In this document: in pieces, positions 33,630 to 42,274 of the stretch | How positions within the stretch are numbered: the first letter of the stretch is position 1 | How the letters are laid out: each line of letters starts with the position of its first letter | Origin: a virus | IMG/VR virus record: IMGVR_UViG_3300037504_001229 | Span: 1 to 64,000 of that record | DNA: 64,000 nucleotides | Strand: one strand, 5' to 3' | Program-made: the position numbers and the translations under genes | The notes under the pieces: generated by a model | The model's database searches: none | Told to the model about the DNA's origin: nothing | What the model saw: the letters and a program-made list of their open reading frames with translations, nothing else

Positions 33630-34673
33630 ATGAAAGTTTATTTAATAACTTTAGAATCCATTGAAACAAGATATACTGGACAATGGAAAAGGTGGATTAA
33701 AGATTATTTTGATAAGAAAGGAGTAGCTACAGTACAAATAGATGGAGATACTCTATCTGCTGGTAACTTGAATAATAAAAATTTTTTAGATGTATGTAAA
33801 ACAAATATTTGGAAGTCTGAACAAATTATTAAAGTAAGTAAACTTTTTCATAATAATAAAGTTAAAGACGGAGATATTTTTTTATTTTATGATGCATGGC
33901 ATTATGGATCAGTAGCTATTAAATATATGTTAGACCTTAATAATATACAGGGTAAAATTTATGGAATTTGGCACGCAGGAAGTTATGATCCTAACGATCT
34001 TTTAGGTGATTATTATGATCATTTTAGAACATTTGAAAAGAGTTTATTTGAAGATATTTATGATAAATCTTTCGTAGCTACTAACTATCATAAAGAGCTA
34101 ATCGAAGAAAACCTTTTTATTGAGTATCCTAAAAGGATTAAAGTAACTGGATTCCCTTATGAGTTTAATCATTTACAAAAGTTTGAAAAAGAAAAGAAAG
34201 AAGATTTAGTAGTTTTTCCTCATAGATTGTCTCGAGAAAAACAACCGGAAATTTTAAAAGATTTAGCTTCTAACTTAAGTGAAGAGGGAATAAAAGTAAT
34301 ATTCTGTCAAGAGAGAAAACTATCTAAGGAGGAATATCATAAGATATTAGCAAAGTCTAAAATAGTTTTTTCTGCTAACTTACAAGAAACTTGGGGGATC
34401 GGAACTTTCGAAGGACTTTATTTAAATTGTATTCCTGTTATTCCCGATAGGTTAAGCTACAAAGAAATGTATTATAATACATTTAAATATCCTTCGGACT
34501 GGACAAAATCTTTCGAATCGTATAAACTACATAAAAGTGAGTTATTAAACTTTTTGATCGAAAAAGTTAAAAACTATAATGCTTATAAGGAAAGCATGTA
34601 TGAAAATATAAACTTTCTTCAAGAAGTTTATTGTACATTCGATAATATTTATAAGGGAGTGACAAATGATTAA
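33630..34673 (+). CDS. GT-B fold glycosyltransferase in the deazaguanine cluster
   Basis: A 347-residue protein with the pattern of GT4-like enzymes: an N-terminal Rossmann part with 'GDIFLFYDAWHYGS', a middle segment 'FPHRLSREKQPEIL', and near 255-270 the donor-binding motif 'ETWGIGTFEGLYLNCIPVI'. It would transfer a sugar from a nucleotide sugar. It lies between the radical SAM gene and dpdA, with a stop-start spacing of one base and an overlap with dpdA. The context suggests glycosylation of a modified base in DNA, although a surface-glycan role cannot be excluded. No close family was recognised; tRNA-queuosine mannosyltransferases are also GT4-like. Confidence 0.75.
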   Translation: MKVYLITLESIETRYTGQWKRWIKDYFDKKGVATVQIDGDTLSAGNLNNKNFLDVCKTNIWKSEQIIKVSKLFHNNKVKDGDIFLFYDAWHYGSVAIKYMLDLNNIQGKIYGIWHAGSYDPNDLLGDYYDHFRTFEKSLFEDIYDKSFVATNYHKELIEENLFIEYPKRIKVTGFPYEFNHLQKFEKEKKEDLVVFPHRLSREKQPEILKDLASNLSEEGIKVIFCQERKLSKEEYHKILAKSKIVFSANLQETWGIGTFEGLYLNCIPVIPDRLSYKEMYYNTFKYPSDWTKSFESYKLHKSELLNFLIEKVKNYNAYKESMYENINFLQEVYCTFDNIYKGVTND

Positions 34674-35919
34674 GGATGAGTTTTTTAAAAACAGAAAATC
34701 AATATATCTACCTGCTCTTTCAGCCTCAGCAGCAGAAGGGTTGATGAAAGATAGGAAAAGTTTTAATGGTCAATCTTATAGATTTTATAACTCTAGTCCG
34801 GATAGTGAGGATTTTTATAATGCTCTTTTAGTATCTTCGGGTCATTATTATAAAAAATTAGATACTACAAAAAAGATGGGAATAGATCTAGATAAAACTT
34901 TTGTAATGGGAGATAGCGGAGGATATCAACTAGCAACAGGGTATTTAACTTTTTCTAACGATATAGTTGAGAAAATTTTTAACTGGCTCGAGCATAATTC
35001 AAACTATGCTATGAACCTAGATCTTCCTCCCTATGTTTCTAGAGAAAATAAGAAAAGAATATCCGAGGATTTTTTTAATAAAAGATTAGAGCAGAGTGTA
35101 AAGAACTTTGAATATTTTATGAAAAATAGAACTGGTAAAGTAAGATATTTAAATGTACTTCATGGAAGGAAAAAGGAGCACTTAACAACATGGTATAATG
35201 CGGTTAAGGATTTTGATTTTGACGGGGGGTGGTCTTTAGGGTCAGTTAGTTCTAACTTGTTTTATATTTTACAAAGTTTTTTCCTTTTAAAAGAAAAGGG
35301 TGAGTTTGAAAGACTAAACAAAAAGAAAACTCCTACTATTATTCATATTTTAGGATTCTCAAAAGTATATAATCTTTACTATGTAAGTTACTTACAAAAG
35401 AAGTTAAAAGATTATGGTTACGATAATATTACAATAACTTACGATTCTTCTTCTCCTGCATTAACAGCTGCTTATGGAAGATATATATTTTCTTCAGTAT
35501 TAAGAACATTTAAGTATTTAGTTTTTTCGAATAAGTACGATTACAAGGATGTTCCAAAAGGTGTACCTTTACCTTGTGAATGTCCTTTTTGTAGGAATGT
35601 AACTTTTGATACACTTTTTACTGAAGGTCTAAATAGTAAAGGGGGATTTTCTACTCAACTATATAATCTAATATGTTTTCATAATCTGTATAAAGTATTA
35701 GAACTTAAAAAGAAGATTGATAGAATAGTAGATTTTGATAACTACGATCTTCAAAAACAGTTCTTCGGAGAAACTGATGCTTTAATCTTTGAAGCTATAA
35801 GTGAAGCATTTAAAAAAGATAAACCTTTTGAATTTATTAGAAACATGTATAGCAATATTACAAACGGATATGGCAATATTAAGATAGGTGATGCAGAAAT
35901 GCCTACATTTTTCGGTTAA
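34666..35919 (+). CDS. dpdA: DpdA-like DNA-guanine transglycosylase (TGT family)
   Basis: A 417-residue protein with a TGT-like barrel: 'MGDSGGYQLA' with D83-S-G-G-Y-Q (the family's DSGGFQ), 'MNLDLPPY' near 115, 'GGWSLGSVSS' near 195, and a zinc site 'PCECPFC' near 308-313 followed by a histidine in 'ICFHNLY'. Phage DpdA proteins exchange guanine in DNA for a 7-deazaguanine base. It is the last step of the cluster and defines it as DNA modification rather than tRNA queuosine. It overlaps the end of the glycosyltransferase gene. Confidence 0.85.
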   Translation: MIKDEFFKNRKSIYLPALSASAAEGLMKDRKSFNGQSYRFYNSSPDSEDFYNALLVSSGHYYKKLDTTKKMGIDLDKTFVMGDSGGYQLATGYLTFSNDIVEKIFNWLEHNSNYAMNLDLPPYVSRENKKRISEDFFNKRLEQSVKNFEYFMKNRTGKVRYLNVLHGRKKEHLTTWYNAVKDFDFDGGWSLGSVSSNLFYILQSFFLLKEKGEFERLNKKKTPTIIHILGFSKVYNLYYVSYLQKKLKDYGYDNITITYDSSSPALTAAYGRYIFSSVLRTFKYLVFSNKYDYKDVPKGVPLPCECPFCRNVTFDTLFTEGLNSKGGFSTQLYNLICFHNLYKVLELKKKIDRIVDFDNYDLQKQFFGETDALIFEAISEAFKKDKPFEFIRNMYSNITNGYGNIKIGDAEMPTFFG

Positions 35920-35921
35920 TT

Positions 35922-36872
35922 ATGATTTTACTAACACATAATGTAGATTTAGATGGTCTCGGAAGTGTAATTCTATCAAAGTTTGCTCATATTGAATATG
36001 ATAAAATACTAATGAGTTCTTACGAGGAGAATGATTATGAACTTCTTGCTCCTCACGGAGATAAAGAACAAACTTTGATTGCTACTGACTATCGAGTTTC
36101 TCAAGAGTTATTTAGTTTTTTCAGTAAAGATTTTAAGGATTTTCTTGCATTTGATCATCACGAAGAAACATTACAGTTTAAAGATGATGAAAGAGTATTT
36201 GTTGATATAACTAAATGTGGAACAAGACTATTTTACGAGAACTTCGTAGTAGATGAAATTAAAAATAAAACAAGTGATTATTTAGTTACTCTAATAGATA
36301 CATACGATATGTGGAGAAAAGAGTCTGAACATTGGGAGGAGGCAAACAACTTAAATAGAGTTCTTTGGTCTACTATGAACTATACAGTTCCAGATAGAGA
36401 TATAAATAAATACAACTTTTTTCTTAATCTTCAACTAGAAAAGTTAAGGAGAGATGAATTTCGATGGACTAACTACGAGTTAGATAAAATAAGTTATGCA
36501 AAAATGAAGGAAGATCAAGCTTTTGAAAAAGCTTTAAGTATGTTAAAAATAAGGGAAGATAGAAAAGGGCGAAAGTTTGGTATCTGGTGGGGTAGAAATA
36601 AGATTAGTCAAGTTTGTAGTAGGTTGATGGAAGAGATAGAAGATTTAGATTATGTTATTAGTATAAATACTTTTCAACCTAGAGGGAAAAAAGATGCTGT
36701 AAATGGAAAAGTCTCTGTTAGGGCAAACGAAAAAAGTGATTTTAGTGTTAGAGATTTAGTAGGGATAGAAGGACATAAAGGCGCAGGAGGTGGAGAGTTC
36801 TCAGTACCCTTCTTGATAAATTTATGGAACGGATATATAATGCAGATACCTTATCAAAGGAGTTCCTCTTAA
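35922..36872 (+). CDS. DHH-family phosphoesterase (NrnA/RecJ-like)
   Basis: A 316-residue protein with 'HNVDLDGLGS' (D-x-D-G motif) near 6-15, 'FDHHEE' near 88, 'DTYDMW' near 130 and the C-terminal DHHA1-like 'GHKGAGGGEF' near 290. These give a complete metal-binding site. Members cleave short oligonucleotides or act as exonucleases. It lies between dpdA and the polymerase, 2 bases after the former and abutting the latter. It may degrade nanoRNA or pAp during nucleotide salvage. Confidence 0.82.
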   Translation: MILLTHNVDLDGLGSVILSKFAHIEYDKILMSSYEENDYELLAPHGDKEQTLIATDYRVSQELFSFFSKDFKDFLAFDHHEETLQFKDDERVFVDITKCGTRLFYENFVVDEIKNKTSDYLVTLIDTYDMWRKESEHWEEANNLNRVLWSTMNYTVPDRDINKYNFFLNLQLEKLRRDEFRWTNYELDKISYAKMKEDQAFEKALSMLKIREDRKGRKFGIWWGRNKISQVCSRLMEEIEDLDYVISINTFQPRGKKDAVNGKVSVRANEKSDFSVRDLVGIEGHKGAGGGEFSVPFLINLWNGYIMQIPYQRSSS

Positions 36873-39677
36873 ATGGATTTTTTCAGTGGACCAGTACCTA
36901 AAGATGTAGATATAAAAAGAAGTGAAGATGTAATAAAAGATAATATTTTATACGAAGACAAAGATTATAATGTAACTATTCTTTTAGATTTATATTACAA
37001 CAAGTCTATAATAAATCAAATAGTAAAAGATATTAAAGTATGGAATAATCAAGTAAAGCCAAGAGTCGTATATCCTTTCAACTTTAAGATAAAAGATAGT
37101 GATATAAAAAGTAATGTAGCTAAATTTTATTTTGATAAAATATTAGATTTAAAAAAGTTTTGTTCTCCAAAAGAAAAAGTTATAGCTGTTGGAAGAACAT
37201 TATATGGAATAATAGGTTCTGATGATTTAGATTTATTTGGATTTTATGACTACATTTTAAATAAAACTTATTTTTATGATCCGTATAACCAAATATATGT
37301 TTACCCTACTGATTCTTTAAAGACATTATTTAACAAAGAATTTTTAAAGGATACATGGGAGAGATACTTTTTCCATCAACAAGTAAAGAGTTGTTTAGTA
37401 GATAAAGATACTTTTTATAAAAATCAAAGGATTAAAAAAATCATTTTAGAGTCAAAAGAGAAAGTTGATTCTTTTTTGGATTGCTGGAAAGATAATAATG
37501 TTTTAATGGCATGTGATATTGAAACAAAGTTTTTAGATCCTTGGAATCTTGAAAGTGAAATATTAGAAGTTACTATTTCTTTCGATGGGAAAACAGGATA
37601 TTTACTTCCAAGTGAGTTTGTAGATAAAAAATTCTTTGCAGAATTTATTAAAGGTAAAAAACTTATTATGCATAATGGAAAGTATGATACTAAGTTTTTT
37701 ATTTTAAGATGGGGAGTACCGAGAGATAATATTTATATATTCCATGATACTTGGGCGGGAAGTCATCAAATAAACGAAATGCAAAAAAATAGTTTAAAAT
37801 CAGATGCTTGGCTTTATACAGTATATGGAGGATATGATAGAGAACTAGATGAATACTTAGAAAAATATCCCGAATGTAAAAAAGACTTTAGTAAAATACC
37901 AAAAAATATTCGTTATTCATATGCAATAATGGATGCTATAGTTACATATCAAATATATGAAAGGCAGTTAGAAGTTTTCGATAAAATAGATAGTAAACTA
38001 AAGTTAGATAATAACTGGAATACTTTTAGATATTTTTATGAAGTAAGAATGTTATCAGTTAATACATTTCTAGATGTAGAACTTAATGGAATGTATATTG
38101 ATTGGGACTTGCTGAAAAAGTATTCAAGCGATTTACAAAAACAAATAGATAACTTAGAAAAAGAAGTTTTAGATTACTTTGGATTAAAGAAAGGCGAACT
38201 ATCATTAACAAGTGGTAATGAGTTAGGGGCTTTATTAGAAGTAAAAGATTGGAAAGACCACGGAAGGTCTAAAAATAAACCTACAAAGAATATTGTTTCT
38301 TTTTTAAAGAAAAAGTTTGGGGTTAACTTAACTAGGAAGAACGGAGTTTATCTTACAGGTGATGATCAACTAGAAAAATGGAAAAAAGATGGATATAAAG
38401 ATATTGTAAACAAAATTCTTAAGCATAGGGAACTATGTACTTTAATGAAAACTTTTATAGGAGGAAAAGTTGATAATAAAAATATAGATAGAGGCAACTT
38501 AGTCTCTACTTTTGATTGGGGGTTATCTCAAGAAAATGATAACGAAGATATAGAAAAAGGTTTTTTTCAATACAAGAAAAGTGATGGGAAAATACATAGT
38601 ACCTTCGGACCTATGATGACTAAGTCTCAAAGAAACTGGAGTAAGGCACCTAATGGTCAAAATATACCGAAACATGGAGATCTTGCAAAGTGGTATAGAA
38701 AGATATTTATTCCACCTTCTGAAGATTATTATATAGTTGAACAAGATGCTGCTGGGTTTCAGTTAAGAATAGGAGCTATATATAGTGGCGATAAAGAAAT
38801 GAAAAAAGTATTCACTGAGTTAGGTGGAGATATGCATTCTATGACAGCACAAGCTGTATTAAAAAGAGATATTTCTCTTAACGAATTTTTTAAGTTAAAG
38901 GCTGAAGGAAACGAAGAAATAAAAGAGATAAGATTTAAAGCTAAGGCTGTAAATTTTGGTTTCTTATTCGGGACAGTTGCTTATTCTTTTGCACTAGGTC
39001 TTGAAAAGGAATGGCCTTACAAAGATATAGTTGAGTATGTTAGAAGATATAATCTTCAAGAAAGGGTAAAGTTCTTTCTTAGAATTTTAAAAGGGGATAG
39101 AATAGGTGAAGATAAAGATAAAGCCTTTGATGGAGATAAGGGAGAATTTTTTGCAAATATAGACGATAAGAGAAAGTTTGCTAATGTTTGGGCGGTAGCA
39201 GCTGATATAAGAAAGAAGTTTTTTGAAAGATATCCTGGTTTAGAGGAATGGATTAAAAGACAATCTAGTGAGGCTGAAGAAAAAGGATATGTTGTTTCAC
39301 CTTTTGGGGCGGTAAGAAGACTTCCTCAACTAACTTATCAAGGGAAACATGATCTAAAAGGCAAGGTTAAAAACTGGAAAAATATTGCTCTTAACTCTCC
39401 TGTACAAAATTTTGAGTCAGTATATATGAATATATTAATGGGTGAACAAAATAAATATATCAAAAAGAATAACTTAGAAACTCACCTTTGTGGAAATGTT
39501 CATGATGCAAATATATCCTATGTTCATAAAGACGAGTTAAAAGAGTTTTTAGAGATATCTAAAGAAATATTTGAAAGAGATAGACCCGAAAATAAGGGAA
39601 TTCCTCAAGAGCTTGAGTCTAATGTAGCAGATTATTACGGAAAAGGGGAAGTTTGGGGGTTTGGTACTGAAATTTAG
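36873..39677 (+). CDS. polA: Family A DNA polymerase with altered motifs A and C
   Basis: A 934-residue polymerase. It has an N-terminal part of about 200 residues of unknown type, a 3'-5' exonuclease with D215-I-E217 in 'CDIETKFLDP', 'HNGKYDTKF' and 'YAIMDAIVTY', then the polymerase. Motif A is D625-A-A-G-F-Q630-L-R, motif B contains 'KAKAVNFGFLFGT' and motif C is H877-D878-A879. Both catalytic aspartates are kept. The usual glutamate of motif A (E. coli E710, the steric gate) is Q, and the glutamate of HDE is A. No 5' nuclease domain is present; that is supplied at 26539. This may adapt the enzyme to unusual nucleotides. Confidence 0.93.
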   Translation: MDFFSGPVPKDVDIKRSEDVIKDNILYEDKDYNVTILLDLYYNKSIINQIVKDIKVWNNQVKPRVVYPFNFKIKDSDIKSNVAKFYFDKILDLKKFCSPKEKVIAVGRTLYGIIGSDDLDLFGFYDYILNKTYFYDPYNQIYVYPTDSLKTLFNKEFLKDTWERYFFHQQVKSCLVDKDTFYKNQRIKKIILESKEKVDSFLDCWKDNNVLMACDIETKFLDPWNLESEILEVTISFDGKTGYLLPSEFVDKKFFAEFIKGKKLIMHNGKYDTKFFILRWGVPRDNIYIFHDTWAGSHQINEMQKNSLKSDAWLYTVYGGYDRELDEYLEKYPECKKDFSKIPKNIRYSYAIMDAIVTYQIYERQLEVFDKIDSKLKLDNNWNTFRYFYEVRMLSVNTFLDVELNGMYIDWDLLKKYSSDLQKQIDNLEKEVLDYFGLKKGELSLTSGNELGALLEVKDWKDHGRSKNKPTKNIVSFLKKKFGVNLTRKNGVYLTGDDQLEKWKKDGYKDIVNKILKHRELCTLMKTFIGGKVDNKNIDRGNLVSTFDWGLSQENDNEDIEKGFFQYKKSDGKIHSTFGPMMTKSQRNWSKAPNGQNIPKHGDLAKWYRKIFIPPSEDYYIVEQDAAGFQLRIGAIYSGDKEMKKVFTELGGDMHSMTAQAVLKRDISLNEFFKLKAEGNEEIKEIRFKAKAVNFGFLFGTVAYSFALGLEKEWPYKDIVEYVRRYNLQERVKFFLRILKGDRIGEDKDKAFDGDKGEFFANIDDKRKFANVWAVAADIRKKFFERYPGLEEWIKRQSSEAEEKGYVVSPFGAVRRLPQLTYQGKHDLKGKVKNWKNIALNSPVQNFESVYMNILMGEQNKYIKKNNLETHLCGNVHDANISYVHKDELKEFLEISKEIFERDRPENKGIPQELESNVADYYGKGEVWGFGTEI

Positions 39678-39705
39678 CAAAAAAGTAAATTTTTTTAAAA
39701 AAGCC

Positions 39706-39735
39706 CTTGATTTTTCTATAAAGATAATATATAAT
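39706..39735 (+). promoter_or_regulatory. Class 1 promoter with a TTGATT -35
   Basis: CTTGATT, 14 bases, AATATATAAT; same 30-base spacing, but the -35 is closer to consensus TTGACA than the other members. It precedes a single 78-codon gene, which ends with a strong terminator at 40009. Confidence 0.6.
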
Positions 39736-39765
39736 ATTAATATCTTAAGTAAATAGGAGTAGAAA

Positions 39766-40002
39766 ATGGTAGGAACAAAACCACAAGAAGACAAAAGATC
39801 AGAAATCAAAAAGGCAGCTGATGATGTGAAAGAGGAATTCAGAAAAATAACTTCTAACTTGTCTTTCGATTCGGTTCGGAGTATGATTAACCCAAGGGGA
39901 ACCGCATATTTCGATTACTTGCACATCATTAGTGGTAGTAAAACCGCAAAGGAGGTAGCAGAAGAAGTAAAACTTGAAGCTAAAAAATTAGGAATTTTGT
40001 AA
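39766..40002 (+). CDS. Small abundant-looking protein with its own promoter and terminator
   Basis: A 78-residue protein, charged and helical at both ends ('EIKKAADDVKEEFRK' and 'TAKEVAEEVKLEAKKLG'), with a central 'NPRGTAYFDYLHIISG'. It has AGGAG before the ATG and uses several codons (CGG, GGG, ACC, GCG-like) that are rarer in its neighbours. A dedicated promoter and perfect terminator indicate high independent expression. The helix at the end resembles a small DNA-binding or histone-like motif, but there is no firm family. Function unknown. Confidence 0.55.
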   Translation: MVGTKPQEDKRSEIKKAADDVKEEFRKITSNLSFDSVRSMINPRGTAYFDYLHIISGSKTAKEVAEEVKLEAKKLGIL

Positions 40003-40008
40003 AATAGT

Positions 40009-40043
40009 AAGGCTCAGTATAAAAAATATACTGAGCCTTTTTT
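40009..40043 (+). terminator. Strong rho-independent terminator
   Basis: A perfect 13-bp stem (AAGGCTCAGTATA at 40009-40021 with 40027-40039), a 5-A loop and then a T-run. It ends the single-gene transcript from the promoter at 39706. The next genes follow immediately, so some read-through or another promoter is needed. Confidence 0.9.
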
Positions 40044-40071
40044 GTTATTTTTAAGTAAGTAGGAGAAGAAA

Positions 40072-40209
40072 ATGTTCGAAGGAAACAAAAACAAAGAAAA
40101 AGAATATGAAGAACTGGAAAGGAACGGTTCTCTTGTCTATGTAGAAGATAGGGATACAGGAGAAAGGGATTGGGTCGATAGTCGTGATGTAGACGGCTGG
40201 AATTGTTGA
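40072..40209 (+). CDS. Small acidic protein
   Basis: A 45-residue open frame starting with ATG, preceded by AGGAG 7 bases upstream, and ending TGA at 40209, 10 bases before the next gene. It encodes a very charged peptide with 'YEELERNGS', 'RDTGERDWV' and a final 'VDGWNC'. The good ribosome site and tight spacing support translation. Function unknown. Confidence 0.5.
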   Translation: MFEGNKNKEKEYEELERNGSLVYVEDRDTGERDWVDSRDVDGWNC

Positions 40210-40219
40210 GGAGGTAAAT

Positions 40220-40423
40220 ATGAAAGTTTATGTTGGATATACTGAAATGTACCCTGTTCTATTATGCATAAGGGAAACCCAAATGTACGAAGGAGAAAGT
40301 TCACTTCTTGACATTCCTGATGACTTAGTACATAATTATCAGGAAGCTGAAAAGAACCTTAAATTAGCAAAGAAAAATATTGAAATTTATGCTAAAAATA
40401 AAGGATATAAAATAGAGGGATAA
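40220..40423 (+). CDS. Unknown small protein
   Basis: A 67-residue protein with GAGGAGG before its ATG. It has a short strand part (MKVYVGYTEMYPVLLCIR), and the second half is an amphipathic lysine-rich helix. No motif. It is one of three small genes between the terminator and the sigma-like gene. Confidence 0.5.
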   Translation: MKVYVGYTEMYPVLLCIRETQMYEGESSLLDIPDDLVHNYQEAEKNLKLAKKNIEIYAKNKGYKIEG

Positions 40424-40427
40424 GAAA

Positions 40428-40622
40428 ATGAAAAAAGGGACTTTTGAAGATTTTATGTTAGAAATAGATAATCTTTGTATGACTCATATCGGACTATCTA
40501 GTGAAAATTTACAGGATTTTTGTTATAAAGACTTCTACAACGAAGGACTTGATCCTATGGATGTATTCAAAGAAATCATGCTTCCAGAAATGGGTCTAGA
40601 AGACTTGATGTATAGTATATAG
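40428..40622 (+). CDS. Unknown small acidic protein
   Basis: A 64-residue acidic helical protein with two cysteines (NLCMTHIG and FCYKDF) and an acidic, methionine-rich end. It is 4 bases after the previous gene, and the sigma-like gene starts 10 bases later. Because it is coupled to that gene, an anti-sigma or adaptor role is conceivable but unsupported. Confidence 0.45.
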   Translation: MKKGTFEDFMLEIDNLCMTHIGLSSENLQDFCYKDFYNEGLDPMDVFKEIMLPEMGLEDLMYSI

Positions 40623-40632
40623 GAAGAGATAA

Positions 40633-41439
40633 ATGCAGAAAAAGGAAATGCAGAAGAAATGTGACTACGATTTAATAGCTATTTATCAAAATGGAGACGA
40701 TCAAGAAAAAAAAGATGCTCTCGAAGTTATGTATATGAGATATCAACCTCTTATACGTAAGATAGCTGGAAAATATTGTCAATACACAGGAGTCTCTAAC
40801 TTCGAGGATTTTCAACAGGAAGCTTTCTTTGAGCTTGTACGAGTTTTTGATCAAGCTGATCTTGACAGAATAACTCCTTCTTGGAAAATCGTTTGGGTTT
40901 ATAAACATAGACTTAAAAATCTTATGGGCCTTATGAAAAGACACGAAGACTTACAAACAAGTCATTTGAACTATTATTGTAAAGGAAATAAAAATCAAAG
41001 AGAAGTAAAAAAAGTAAAAGTTAAAAGTAGTCCATATGTACCTTCTTCGGACGAAGATAATAAATACGAATATCAAATTGATTACATTCAACAATGTTAC
41101 GAAGATGATAGAATTTCTAAAGAAGAAAAAGAATACAACCATAACTTAGTTATGAAGTTCATTAGTAAATTAGATAAACCGTGGTTAAGAGAAGCCCTTG
41201 TATTATTAATGAGCGGTAATGTAAAAAAAGGTGAAGCTTGTGAAGCAGTTGAAGTTGCAAACCCAAGATTTCATCAAGTAGTCCACGGAACAAGACAAGT
41301 GCATTTGTTAGATGAAAATGGCAATAAAATTAAAAACGAAAAAGGAAGGCCTCAATCTAAAGTTATTTATGATTATAAACGAAGCCTTAAATATGAATAT
41401 CATAAATTTCTTGAAAGAGATAAGGATGTTATATACTAA
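40633..41439 (+). CDS. Sigma-70-like transcription factor
   Basis: A 268-residue protein. Residues 36-105 have the region 2 pattern: 'YQPLIRKIAGKYC', then 'FEDFQQEAFFELVRVF', then an aromatic-rich helix 'PSWKIVWVYKHRLKNL'. Residues 170-225 are helical with 'KKGEACEAVEVANPRFHQVV', which could be a region 4-like helix-turn-helix. Between them is a lysine- and serine-rich linker. Such factors redirect the host RNA polymerase; T4 gp55 is a region 2-only example. It could recognise the class 2 boxes (with the clamp as partner) or the unusual class 1 -35. The assignment to one class is not possible here. Confidence 0.65.
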   Translation: MQKKEMQKKCDYDLIAIYQNGDDQEKKDALEVMYMRYQPLIRKIAGKYCQYTGVSNFEDFQQEAFFELVRVFDQADLDRITPSWKIVWVYKHRLKNLMGLMKRHEDLQTSHLNYYCKGNKNQREVKKVKVKSSPYVPSSDEDNKYEYQIDYIQQCYEDDRISKEEKEYNHNLVMKFISKLDKPWLREALVLLMSGNVKKGEACEAVEVANPRFHQVVHGTRQVHLLDENGNKIKNEKGRPQSKVIYDYKRSLKYEYHKFLERDKDVIY

Positions 41440-41460
41440 TAAACTATATAGGAGGAAACT

Positions 41461-42264
41461 ATGAAAATGAAAAAATTTAGTAAAGTATGGTTTATTGTTT
41501 ACTTCCTTCTTTGGCTTTTTATAGATACTGGAGTTTATTATACAAATAAACTAGATGAACAAGAACAAAAATATAGAGAAGCTTTAGAAAATAGAAATAC
41601 TCGAATTGTAAAACTTACTGAAAGAACTAACTCTAGTGAAAAAGAATATAGGGAAACATTAAATCATATTGTTCTTTCCCTTTGTGAGAAAGAAAGGTAT
41701 CAAACAGGCGGAGTAAATATCAACCAAGTTAGGGCAGAGGAAATTGATCATCTTATTGAAGCTATACAAAATCAAACAGAAGACTTTAATCAATACTTGC
41801 AGTATGTAGAAAACTTTTTTAGTACAAGAGCTATTATTAAGGAAAGTATACCATGTATCTTCCCAGTTGAGTATCATGAAAATGTAAGAATAACTTCTCC
41901 TTATGGAGTTAGATATTATCCTTTGACAAACAAGTTACTATTTCATGATGGGATAGATATATCTGGAGATGCAGATACTGAAATTTTATCTACTGCTAAA
42001 GGAAAAGTTTGTGAAGTATGGGCAAGACATCCTATCTACGGAAAAATGGTTAAGATAGATCATGGAAACGGATATATAACAATGTATGCTCATTTAAAAG
42101 GTATTTACTGTTGGTGTAAAAAAGACATTAAGCAAGGAGAAGTGATAGGTGTCATGGGGAGTACAGGCCGATCTTCTGGACGACATCTTCATTATGAAAT
42201 ACAATATAATGGAAAACCTGTTAATCCTATTGATTATCTAAATTCTAACTTTATAAAATTTTAA
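41461..42264 (+). CDS. Membrane-anchored M23 peptidase
   Basis: A 267-residue protein. A basic N-terminus and one membrane segment (about 8-26) are followed by a coiled-coil stalk (30-120) and an M23 metallopeptidase domain. The zinc ligands are H162 and D166 (in HDGID) and the H-x-H at 242-244 (HLHYE). It should cut peptide cross-bridges in peptidoglycan from the periplasmic side. The inner-membrane anchor suggests a signal-anchor-release type of endolysin or a murein modifier. It is directly followed by a transglycosylase gene; together they form a lysis or cell-wall module. Confidence 0.85.
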   Translation: MKMKKFSKVWFIVYFLLWLFIDTGVYYTNKLDEQEQKYREALENRNTRIVKLTERTNSSEKEYRETLNHIVLSLCEKERYQTGGVNINQVRAEEIDHLIEAIQNQTEDFNQYLQYVENFFSTRAIIKESIPCIFPVEYHENVRITSPYGVRYYPLTNKLLFHDGIDISGDADTEILSTAKGKVCEVWARHPIYGKMVKIDHGNGYITMYAHLKGIYCWCKKDIKQGEVIGVMGSTGRSSGRHLHYEIQYNGKPVNPIDYLNSNFIKF

Positions 42265-42274
42265 GGAGCTTTTA

